Origin: JACDAV01 sp036556145
GTDB taxonomy: Bacteria > Chloroflexota > Limnocylindria > Limnocylindrales > CSP1-4
NCBI GenBank assembly: GCA_036556145.1
Contig: DATBKB010000046.1
Coordinates: 1 to 10,959 of the forward strand
Direction of reading: 5' to 3'
DNA: 10,959 nt
Shown here: positions 1-6,219 of the stretch, piece after piece
How positions within the stretch are numbered: the stretch's first letter is position 1
Layout of the letters: every line of letters begins with the position of its first letter
Notes under the pieces: generated by a model
Seen by the model: the letters and a program-made list of their open reading frames with translations, nothing else
Told to the model about the DNA's origin: nothing
Databases searched by the model: none
Position numbers and translations under genes: made by a program

Positions 1-1
1 C

Positions 2-175
2 CTCGCGGCGGCGGTGCTCACCGTCGCAGCGGTCCCGGCGGCGCTCGCCATGGGCGTAGGGCACCGGCGGGCGGCGGGCGGCGTCGTGGCGGCGACGGCC
101 GCGACGGACGCTGCCCGAAGCGGCCGGAAGACGGAGGCTGACAGCGATGACGGGGAGCCGACGCTGGCGCTCTGA
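2..175 (+). CDS. C-terminal tail of an unidentified membrane-associated protein (5' end outside window)
   Basis: An open frame runs in from the left edge and stops at TGA 173-175, giving the last 57 residues of a protein. The first ~20 visible residues are hydrophobic (Ala/Val/Leu-rich, ending at a Gly-His-Arg-Arg boundary), like a last transmembrane helix. A polar tail rich in Asp, Glu, Thr and Arg follows. Third codon positions are almost all G or C, as in the other genes here, which supports real coding. The frame overlaps the start of the following lipoprotein gene by 29 bp, so the two are probably co-transcribed. No family can be assigned from this fragment. It could also be a non-coding frame, because random GC-rich DNA has few stops. 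Confidence 0.5.
   Translation, partial: LAAAVLTVAAVPAALAMGVGHRRAAGGVVAATAATDAARSGRKTEADSDDGEPTLAL
133..137 (+). promoter_or_regulatory. Shine-Dalgarno site of the lipoprotein gene
   Basis: GGAGG lies 9 nt before the ATG at 147 and supports that start. It sits inside the end of the preceding reading frame, consistent with translation from a shared mRNA. Confidence 0.6.
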
Positions 176-731
176 CCCACGCGCGGTGGCGCGGGCGGGG
201 ACGCTTGCCGGAGCGCTTGCCGGAGCCCTTGCGCTTTCGCTCGTCCTCGCCGCGTGCGGGGTCATGCCCGGTGCGTCGCTCGAGGCCAGGGACAGCGACG
301 CCGCCTTCGAGCTCGTGATCCGGATCGGGTCATCCGCGTACCCCGCGAACGCACCGATGGAGGTCGCGACGAGCCTCACGTACCTCGGTCCGGAGGCCGA
401 GATCCAGATCGCCCATAGCGGGATGGGCGCGGTCGGCGTCGCGCTCGAGCAGCTGGACGGCCCGTTCGACCCCGGCGGATCGATGACCGCGGACTGCGCG
501 AGGAGCCACCTCGGGCGCGGTGTGCCGCGCGTCGTCGCGTATCAGAAGTCAGGCGCCTGGGAGGGCGACGCCCCGAATGCCGCCCAGCTGCAGGCGTGGA
601 TGAACGATCCGGTCCTGCGGCTGCCGCCCGGGACCTACAGGTTCACGGCCTACGGGACGTTCTCCGAAGGCGATTGCGGCGGTACGGCGCACGACCTCGA
701 GGCGAGCGTCGAGGTCGTCGTCGGCCCCTAG
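147..731 (+). CDS. Small secreted lipoprotein, function unknown
   Basis: This encodes 194 residues with a bacterial lipoprotein signal. An Arg-rich n-region (residues 5-16) is followed by a hydrophobic Ala/Leu stretch (about 19-35) and a lipobox L-A-A-C-G with Cys37 as the lipidation site, so the mature protein should be anchored outside the membrane. The mature part looks like one beta-rich domain. It has two cysteines, Cys117 and Cys177, which could form a disulfide, and a late L-P-P-G-T-Y-R-F segment (159-166) typical of the last strands of Ig-like or BsuPI-like beta sandwiches. That resemblance is weak and no specific function can be given. The ATG has a good Shine-Dalgarno site. The gene overlaps the upstream frame by 29 bp and ends 3 bp from the convergent sortase-like gene. 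Confidence 0.8.
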   Translation: MTGSRRWRSDPRAVARAGTLAGALAGALALSLVLAACGVMPGASLEARDSDAAFELVIRIGSSAYPANAPMEVATSLTYLGPEAEIQIAHSGMGAVGVALEQLDGPFDPGGSMTADCARSHLGRGVPRVVAYQKSGAWEGDAPNAAQLQAWMNDPVLRLPPGTYRFTAYGTFSEGDCGGTAHDLEASVEVVVGP

Positions 732-734
732 CGC

Positions 735-1439
735 TCAGCAGCGCCGCGGCTTCGGCGTGGGGTGGGCCTGGGCCGGGTCAGCCGGCCCGCTCGAGATCGG
801 CTTGCCGACGATCTGGAGCTTCGGGAAGGTCTTGCCGATCCCTTCCGAGGTCTGCAGCCAGAGCTCGTCGCCGGTCGCGGCGACCGCCTCCTCGAGACCG
901 GTGTCGAAGGGCACGTGCCGCCTGACCCTGAAGATCTCGTACAGGTAGAGCTGGTCGTCGCTCGTGTAGACCTCGACGATCATCCCGAGCATCGCCGCGC
1001 CGTTGTTGACGCGCGAGGCCTCGAGGATCGGCAGGAACATCCCTCGCTGGGCGTGGGCGTACAGGTACGTGGCGCGCGCCGCGCCCGGCTGGCGCATGTC
1101 GCCGAGGTACATCGCGACGTCGCATGGCACAACGTCGGGGTCGGGCTGGGCGATGACCGGCAGGTCGATCCGCATGGCGGCGACGCGGACGCGGGTCGCG
1201 ACTCGATCGGGCGGGATGGTGGGGCTCGCATCGGGCGAGCTGGTGAGGGCGGGGCTCGGGGAAGCGGTGGGGGCAAGCGAAGGCGAACCGGCGACGGTCG
1301 TCGGGGCGGGGCTGCCGGCCGGCCCGGCCTCGACCGGCGCCGTGAGCGCGATCAGGCCGGCGGCCACGAACGCCACGCCGAGGGCCGTCAGGAGCGCGGG
1401 CAGGAACCGGGTGAGGATCGTCTCGGCGTCGCGGGGCAT
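735..1439 (-). CDS. Membrane-anchored sortase-fold protein with Ser at the expected catalytic Cys position
   Basis: Numbering here is for the ATG at 1439 (234 aa). An in-frame GTG at 1493 would add 18 residues, but the ATG has a -10-like hexamer 8 nt upstream and is preferred. Residues ~10-37 form a signal anchor, followed by a Pro/Ser/Thr/Ala-rich stalk (~38-77) and a sortase-like beta barrel. Sortases are extracellular transpeptidases using a His-Cys-Arg triad. The His is visible in Y-A-H-A-Q-R-G (His129), followed by the usual G-M-F-L-P-I-L. The strand that normally ends T-L-x-T-C reads L-W-L-Q-T-S-E-G, putting Ser198 at the Cys position. The usual Arg appears to be Lys207 (F-P-K-L-Q-I-V). 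The only Cys residues are Cys106, before the His, and the C-terminal residue. It may be an inactive or altered-chemistry relative rather than a working sortase. No LPxTG substrate gene is seen nearby. Confidence 0.75.
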   Translation of the reverse strand: MPRDAETILTRFLPALLTALGVAFVAAGLIALTAPVEAGPAGSPAPTTVAGSPSLAPTASPSPALTSSPDASPTIPPDRVATRVRVAAMRIDLPVIAQPDPDVVPCDVAMYLGDMRQPGAARATYLYAHAQRGMFLPILEASRVNNGAAMLGMIVEVYTSDDQLYLYEIFRVRRHVPFDTGLEEAVAATGDELWLQTSEGIGKTFPKLQIVGKPISSGPADPAQAHPTPKPRRC

Positions 1440-1447
1440 TGCCGGGG

Positions 1448-1453
1448 AGGGTA
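1448..1453 (-). promoter_or_regulatory. Candidate -10 element of a leaderless promoter (sortase-like gene)
   Basis: On the minus strand TACCCT (TANNNT pattern) is followed by 8 nt and then the ATG at 1439. Transcription would start at or next to the start codon. No Shine-Dalgarno site is present, which fits a leaderless mRNA. No -35 element is recognisable. Confidence 0.4.
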
Positions 1454-1518
1454 CCAGCGGGGCGCGGGCCGCGGCCGTGGTCGGACCGGCCACGGGCAGT
1501 CACGTGGTGCCCGGCTGC

Positions 1519-1524
1519 TACGCT
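1519..1524 (+). promoter_or_regulatory. Candidate -10 element of a leaderless promoter (thioredoxin gene)
   Basis: TACGCT (TANNNT pattern) is followed by 7 nt and the ATG at 1532. This is the spacing known for leaderless genes in other high-GC bacteria. No Shine-Dalgarno site lies before the ATG and no clear -35 is seen. The mirror-image site on the other strand strengthens the call. Confidence 0.45.
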
Positions 1525-1531
1525 CCCGCGG

Positions 1532-2200
1532 ATGACGACCCGGATCCGGATCCCGGCCGACCCGCGGCTGCCGATCGCCGCCGGCCTCGCCGCGGGCGGC
1601 CTGGTCGCGACCGGCCTGCTGGTCCTGCTTGTCGTCCTCGGCCCCGCCCCGGCGGCCGTCGTCCCCAGCGCGCCCGCGACAGCGACGGCATCCGGGTCCA
1701 GGGCGACCGCCAGCCCGGCGGCGAGCGTGACCGCCAGCCCGGGCAGCCCCGGGACCGGCGCATTCCACATCGGCGAGCCGGCGCCCTCACTGCGCGTCCC
1801 GCAGGTCGGTGGCGGCGAGATCGACCTGGCGGCCCTCCGCGGCCAGCCCGTCTGGGTGAACTTCATGGCGACCTGGTGCCCGCCGTGCCGTGACGAGTTC
1901 CCGCTGATGAACGGCTTCTACGCTCGGTATGCGGAGCAGGGCCTGGTCGTCGTCGCGGTCGACGTCCGCGAGGAGGAAGGCCTCGTCGCGGGCTTTGCCC
2001 AGTCGCTGAACGCCCGATTTCCGATCGGCCTCGACGCCGACGGCGCCGCGCAGGCCGGGTGGGAGGCCACGGTTCTGCCCGTTCACTTCTGGATCGACGC
2101 CGAGGGCATCGTTCGGGACGGCGCGCTCGGCGGCATCGGTCCGGATGTCATGGCTGCCGGCCTGCGGGCAATCATGCCGGGGGTGACCGTCGAGCCGTGA
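1532..2200 (+). CDS. Membrane-anchored TlpA/ResA-family thiol-disulfide oxidoreductase
   Basis: This encodes 222 residues. An N-terminal signal anchor (about 14-36) is followed by an Ala/Ser/Thr/Pro-rich linker (~38-76) and a thioredoxin-like domain (~77-220) outside the membrane. The active site is W-C-P-P-C (Trp115, Cys116, Cys119), preceded by V-N-F-M-A-T and followed by R-D-E-F-P, as in TlpA/ResA reductases. The cis-proline is Pro183 in T-V-L-P. The segment G-E-P-A-P near residue 81 is the usual start of the AhpC/TSA-Redoxin type domain. Relatives reduce disulfides in envelope proteins, often apocytochrome c, but no cytochrome c maturation gene is visible here, so the substrate is unknown. 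The ATG at 1532 was chosen because the frame further upstream has no signal-like sequence and a -10 hexamer sits 7 nt before this ATG. Confidence 0.9.
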   Translation: MTTRIRIPADPRLPIAAGLAAGGLVATGLLVLLVVLGPAPAAVVPSAPATATASGSRATASPAASVTASPGSPGTGAFHIGEPAPSLRVPQVGGGEIDLAALRGQPVWVNFMATWCPPCRDEFPLMNGFYARYAEQGLVVVAVDVREEEGLVAGFAQSLNARFPIGLDADGAAQAGWEATVLPVHFWIDAEGIVRDGALGGIGPDVMAAGLRAIMPGVTVEP

Positions 2201-3180
2201 CGGCCGCAGGCGCCGCCTGGGCCGAGGCCCGCCGGCGGGCGCTCGACCTCGTCGCCGCGCCGCCGCCGCTCCTCGTCGTCTCCGACTTCGACGGCACGCT
2301 GGCGCCGATCTCGCCCGACCCGATGGGCGCCGCCATCGAGCCGATCGCCCGACGGGCGATCCGCCGGCTCGCCCGGCTCGCCGCCGAGCGGCCGGAACGA
2401 GTCGTGGTCGTGCTGCTCTCCGGCCGAACCGCGGAGGACCTCGCCGGTCGCGTTCGGATCGGCGGCGTCGGCTATCTCGGCAACCATGGCGTCGAGACCG
2501 GCCGCCTCGGCAGGGCGGGGCGCGCCGTCGGCCGCGCCCGGCTCACCGTCGAGGTCGATCCCGACCTCGAGCGCTGGGTCGCGCCGGCGACGGCCGTCGG
2601 GGACGCGGTCGCCAGCCGGCTCGGCAACCCCGACTGGCTGTTCGTCGAGCGGAAAGGCTCGTCCGTGGCGTTCCACTTTCGCGCGGCGCGCGACGTGGAC
2701 GCCGCCCGGCTCGCAGTCCTCGAGGCCATCGAGTCCGCCGAGCGGGCGGCGGGTGGGACCGGTCTGGCCCGTCTGGAGGGCCGCCGGATCGTCGAGCTTC
2801 GCCCCGAGATCGCCGGCGGCAAGGGCTCGGCCGTCGAGCGCCTCATCGCTCGCGTCGGTCCCGGCGCCGTTCTCGCCATGGGCGACGACCGGAGCGATGC
2901 CGAGGCCTTCGCGATCGTCGCGCGAGAGCGGGCCGCGGGCCGGCTCGCAGGGTTGACTGTCGCCGTCCACGCCGCGGCCGAGACGCCGACGGAGGTGAAG
3001 GAAACCGCCGACGTCGAGCTGGCGACGCCCCGGGACGCGGCCCGACTGCTCTCGTCCGTTGCCGGCGCGCTCGAGCGCGAGGGCCGGCGTAGCGGGGCGA
3101 TCGGCGCTACGCGATCGCGCTCGCGGCCTGGCGGAGGAGGTCGAGGAACGGGCCCGGGAAGGGCCACAGCAGCATCGTGA
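2197..3180 (+). CDS. otsB: Trehalose-6-phosphate phosphatase
   Basis: This encodes a 327-residue cytoplasmic HAD-superfamily phosphatase that should hydrolyse trehalose 6-phosphate to trehalose. Motif I is D-F-D-G-T-L (nucleophile Asp30, acid/base Asp32). Motif II is L-L-S-G-R-T (Ser75). L-G-N-H-G-V-E (94-100) is the family's substrate-pocket motif. Lys209 lies in G-G-K-G-S. Motif IV is G-D-D-R-S-D (Asp230, Asp231, Asp234). The GTG start at 2197 overlaps the TGA of the thioredoxin gene (GTGA), so the two are translationally coupled. The frame is open further upstream, but that part lies inside the thioredoxin gene. The last ~30 residues are Arg/Gly/Ser-rich, beyond the normal family end, and run antisense through the end of nuoN for 74 bp. 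No otsA (synthase) is in the window. Confidence 0.9.
   Translation: MTAAGAAWAEARRRALDLVAAPPPLLVVSDFDGTLAPISPDPMGAAIEPIARRAIRRLARLAAERPERVVVVLLSGRTAEDLAGRVRIGGVGYLGNHGVETGRLGRAGRAVGRARLTVEVDPDLERWVAPATAVGDAVASRLGNPDWLFVERKGSSVAFHFRAARDVDAARLAVLEAIESAERAAGGTGLARLEGRRIVELRPEIAGGKGSAVERLIARVGPGAVLAMGDDRSDAEAFAIVARERAAGRLAGLTVAVHAAAETPTEVKETADVELATPRDAARLLSSVAGALEREGRRSGAIGATRSRSRPGGGGRGTGPGRATAAS
3087..3112. terminator. Stem-loop at the convergent 3' ends of otsB and nuoN
   Basis: GCGTAGCG (3087-3094) and CGCTACGC (3105-3112) form a perfect 8-bp inverted repeat around a 10-nt loop that itself contains the palindrome CGATCG. It spans the nuoN stop codon and lies within the otsB tail, where two convergent transcripts meet. 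There is no T-tract on either side, so it is not a classical intrinsic terminator. It could act as an mRNA 3'-end or bidirectional attenuating hairpin, or be chance in GC-rich DNA. Confidence 0.3.
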
Positions 3181-4564
3181 GCACGGCCGTCGCGGCAAGC
3201 CCGCCCCAGAGGAGCCGGCTGTGGCGCAGGGGCGGAGCCTCGGTTTCGGGGTCGCGCATGTACATGTAGACCGCGACGCGGAGGTAGTAGAACGCCGCCG
3301 CGGCCGCGTTCAGGACCATGACCACGGCCAGGATCGCCACCGGTCCGCCGGCCTGGACGGCGGCCGTGATGACGTAGGCCTTCGCCCAGAAGCCCGCCGT
3401 CGGTGGGATCCCGGTCAGCGACAGGAGGAAGAGGAACATCAGGACCCCGAGCCAGGGCTCGCGGCGCCCGAGCCCGGCGAACGTCTCGAGGTTCGACGTC
3501 ACCCCGGTCCGCCGCTGGAGCGCCGCGACGACCGCGAACGCGCCGAGGTTCATGAACGAATAGGCGGCTCCGTAGTAGAGGAGCCCCTCGAGCCCGTTGA
3601 GCTGGCCGCTCGCGGCCGCCGCGAGGCCGACGAGCATGTACCCGGTGTGGGCGATGGAGCTGTAGGCGAGCATCCGCTTGACGTTGTTCTGCGTGAGCGC
3701 GACGAGGTTGCCGAGCGTCATCGTCACCGCCGCGAGCACGACGATGACCGGCAGCCAGAACTCCTGGAGGCTGCCGAGGGCCTCGACGAACAGCCGCAGG
3801 ATGAGCGCGAACGCCCCGATCTTCGGCCCAACGGACAGGTACCCCGTCACCGGGGTCGGCGAGCCCTGGTACGCGTCGGGCGTCCAGTAGTGGAACGGGA
3901 CGGCGGCGATCTTGAAGGCCACGCCGGTCGTCATGAACGCGAGCCCCATCGCGAGGCCCGGCGAGAGCGTCCCACCGGCGACCGCGGTGCCGAGCGCGGC
4001 CCCGACGTCCGCAACGCGCGTCGAGCCGGTCAGCCCCCAGACGAACGCCAGGCCGAACAGGAAGATCGCCGAGCTGACCGAGCCGAGGAGGAAGTACTTG
4101 ATCGCGCCCTCGGTCGAGTAGCCGTCGGTCTTGTGGAACCCGGCCAGCATGTAGCCCGGCAGGACCATGAGCTCGAGCCCGAGGAACAGCAACAGGAGGT
4201 CGGTCGACGCCGCGAGGAGCATCGCGCCGGTGATCGCGAAGATCAGGACGGCCGCGAACTCCGCGAGCGGCAGGTCCCGCGGCTCGAGGTAGTCCGGGGC
4301 GAAGGCGATGGTCAGCGCGACGATCGCGACGAAGAGGATGTCGAGGAACGTCGTCAGCGCGTCGACCGTGTACGCCCCACCGAACGCGGCGACCTCCTCG
4401 CGTCCGGCCGCGAGGACGAGGATGCCGACGATGCCCAGGCCGCCCAGTGCGGTGATGAGCGTCGCGTCACGCCGGCCCGGTCGAATGAGGTCGACGACGA
4501 GGACGGCCGCGGCGACGAAGACCGCGGCGACGATCGGGGCGATCGCCCGCGCCTCGGCGTTCAC
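3107..4564 (-). CDS. nuoN: NADH-quinone oxidoreductase subunit N (complex I)
   Basis: This encodes 485 residues, an integral membrane antiporter-like subunit in the proton-pumping arm of complex I. The protein is almost wholly transmembrane, with about 14 helices as usual for the family. Conserved charged residues are visible: Glu131 in L-G-L-E-L-M-V-L-P, Lys218 in A-F-K-I-A-A-V-P-F-H, Lys248 in V-G-P-K-I-G-A-F, and Lys395 in G-F-W-A-K-A, which falls at the same number as the key lysine of E. coli NuoN. P-F-H-Y-W-T-P-D-A-Y-Q-G-S-P-T-P-V (223-239) is the NuoN signature. The GTG start overlaps the nuoM TGA by 4 bp. It is the last gene of the visible nuo operon, matching the canonical order, and its 3' end overlaps convergent otsB. 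Confidence 0.96.
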   Translation of the reverse strand: MNAEARAIAPIVAAVFVAAAVLVVDLIRPGRRDATLITALGGLGIVGILVLAAGREEVAAFGGAYTVDALTTFLDILFVAIVALTIAFAPDYLEPRDLPLAEFAAVLIFAITGAMLLAASTDLLLLFLGLELMVLPGYMLAGFHKTDGYSTEGAIKYFLLGSVSSAIFLFGLAFVWGLTGSTRVADVGAALGTAVAGGTLSPGLAMGLAFMTTGVAFKIAAVPFHYWTPDAYQGSPTPVTGYLSVGPKIGAFALILRLFVEALGSLQEFWLPVIVVLAAVTMTLGNLVALTQNNVKRMLAYSSIAHTGYMLVGLAAAASGQLNGLEGLLYYGAAYSFMNLGAFAVVAALQRRTGVTSNLETFAGLGRREPWLGVLMFLFLLSLTGIPPTAGFWAKAYVITAAVQAGGPVAILAVVMVLNAAAAAFYYLRVAVYMYMRDPETEAPPLRHSRLLWGGLAATAVLTMLLWPFPGPFLDLLRQAASAIA

Positions 4565-6219
4565 GCCGCGTCACCCGGTTCGACGGCCAGCCGGGATCGC
4601 CCACTGCGCTCCTCGGCGATGACGGCGACGAAGCGGGCCGCGAGCACGACCCCGATGACCCCGAGCGCGGCCGCGGGCACGATCGGCCCGAGGGCGACCG
4701 GCTCGCCCGCGGCGACCGACTGGAGGGTCGAGTCGACCGAGCCCTCGATGACATGGAGCAGGAGCCCCGGCAGGATCCCGAAGGCGACGACGAGCGCCGC
4801 GAGCGGCGCGAGCGTGAGGATCTCGACCGGGGTCATGTCGGACAGGTGGCCGCCGAGGTTCCGCAGGAACTCCGACGGCTCGCCGAAGGCGACGCGCTGG
4901 AACATCCAGAGCAGGTACGCCGCGCCGAGGATCATCACGAGCGCCGCGGTGGCGGCGACGAGCGGCGACTCGAGGAACGACCCGACGAGCACGAGGAACT
5001 CGCCGACGAAGCCCGACAGTCCGGGCAGACCGGCGGAGGCGAACGCGAAGAAGCCGAAGACGGCCGCATAGAGCGGCATGAGCGTGGCGACGCCGCCCAT
5101 CTTCGCGATCGTCCGGTCGTGGGTGCGCTCGTAGATGACGCCGACGAGGAGGAACAGGGCCCCCGTGATGAGCCCGTGGTTGACCATCTGGAGGATCGCG
5201 CCCTGCATGCCCTGCTCGTTGAACAGGAACACGCCGAGCGTCACGAAGCCCATGTGGCTGACCGAGCTGTAGGCGACGAGCTTCTTCAGGTCGGGCTGGA
5301 CGAGGGCCACGATCGCGCCGTAGATGATCGCGATGAGGCTGAGCACGATGATCGCGGGGGCGAACGTGTGCGCCGCGTCCGGGTAGAGCGGCAACGCGAA
5401 GCGGATGAAGCCGTAGCCGCCGAGCTTCAGGAGGATCCCGGCGAGGATCACCGACCCCGCCGTCGGCGCCTCGACGTGGGCGTCGGGCAACCAGGTGTGG
5501 AACGGGAACATCGGGACCTTGATCGCGAACGCCAGGAAGAAGGCGAGGAACGCGAACAGCTGGAAGCCGGGGTCGAAGCCGGCGCCGCGCAGGCGCTCGA
5601 AGTCGAAGGCGCCCGCCCAGTTGCCGCCGTTCATCGCCTGGAAGGCGAACGCGGTGGCGAGGATCGCGACGAGCATGAGCAGCGAGCCGACGAGCGTGTA
5701 GAGGACGAACTTGAGCGTCGCGTAGATCCGATTCGCGCCGCCCCAGATGCCGATGATCAGGTACATCGGGACGAGGACGATCTCGAAGAAGATGTAGAAG
5801 AGGAACGTGTCGAGGGCGACGAAGCAGCCCACCATCCCGACCTCGAGGATCAGGAAGGAGACCATGTACTCCTTGATCCGCTCCTGGATCGGCCGGAACG
5901 AGGCGAGGATCGAGATCCACATGAGGGTCGTCGTGAGCACGACGAGGGCGATCGACAGCCCGTCCACCCCGAGCTTGTACTGGATGCCGAACAGCGGGAT
6001 CCAGTCGGCCGTCTCGCGGAAGAGGAAGTCGGAGCTCGCATCCGGCGCGCGGAAGCCGATGAGCAGGAGGAGCGAGGCGACCCACGTCGCGAGCGACGTC
6101 GCGAGCGCCACCGGACGGGCCGACTCCCGGGGCAGGATCGCCACGACGATCGCGCCGACGAGCGGCAGGAAGGTGACGATCGACAGGATCGGGATGCCCC
6201 GGAGGATCGACTCGATCAT
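4561..6219 (-). CDS. nuoM: NADH-quinone oxidoreductase subunit M (complex I)
   Basis: This encodes 552 residues, the middle antiporter-like subunit of the complex I membrane arm. The ATG at 6219 overlaps the nuoL stop (ATGA). The frame stays open far upstream, but only as an out-of-phase reading of nuoL. Proton-channel residues are at E. coli-like positions: Glu146 in F-F-E-I-V-L-V-P-M, Lys234 in A-F-A-I-K-V-P, Lys265 in G-I-L-L-K-L-G-G-Y-G and Glu407 in G-F-V-G-E-F. P-F-H-T-W-L-P-D-A-H-V-E-A-P-T (239-253) is the family signature. About 14 helices are expected. The C-terminal 15-20 residues are polar and cytoplasmic. All residues needed for function are present and no frameshift is seen. Confidence 0.97.
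   Translation of the reverse strand: MIESILRGIPILSIVTFLPLVGAIVVAILPRESARPVALATSLATWVASLLLLIGFRAPDASSDFLFRETADWIPLFGIQYKLGVDGLSIALVVLTTTLMWISILASFRPIQERIKEYMVSFLILEVGMVGCFVALDTFLFYIFFEIVLVPMYLIIGIWGGANRIYATLKFVLYTLVGSLLMLVAILATAFAFQAMNGGNWAGAFDFERLRGAGFDPGFQLFAFLAFFLAFAIKVPMFPFHTWLPDAHVEAPTAGSVILAGILLKLGGYGFIRFALPLYPDAAHTFAPAIIVLSLIAIIYGAIVALVQPDLKKLVAYSSVSHMGFVTLGVFLFNEQGMQGAILQMVNHGLITGALFLLVGVIYERTHDRTIAKMGGVATLMPLYAAVFGFFAFASAGLPGLSGFVGEFLVLVGSFLESPLVAATAALVMILGAAYLLWMFQRVAFGEPSEFLRNLGGHLSDMTPVEILTLAPLAALVVAFGILPGLLLHVIEGSVDSTLQSVAAGEPVALGPIVPAAALGVIGVVLAARFVAVIAEERSGRSRLAVEPGDAA

Noticed and set aside
731..757. Short inverted repeats (GCGCT/AGCGC and CGCCG/CGGCG) at the convergent ends of the lipoprotein and sortase-like genes
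   Set aside because: Stems are only 5 bp, overlap each other, lie mostly within the coding end, and have no T-tract. They are expected by chance at this GC content.
778..1866. A 362-codon minus-strand frame across the sortase-like gene and the divergent spacer
   Set aside because: It overlaps two well-supported genes in other frames, and its composition is Arg/Pro/Ala-rich without motifs.
3059..5071. A long plus-strand frame (670 codons) opposite nuoN and nuoM, rich in Glu, Arg and Asp
   Set aside because: It is the antisense of real genes. The charged composition mirrors the codons of hydrophobic membrane proteins. It has no motif and no separate start signal.
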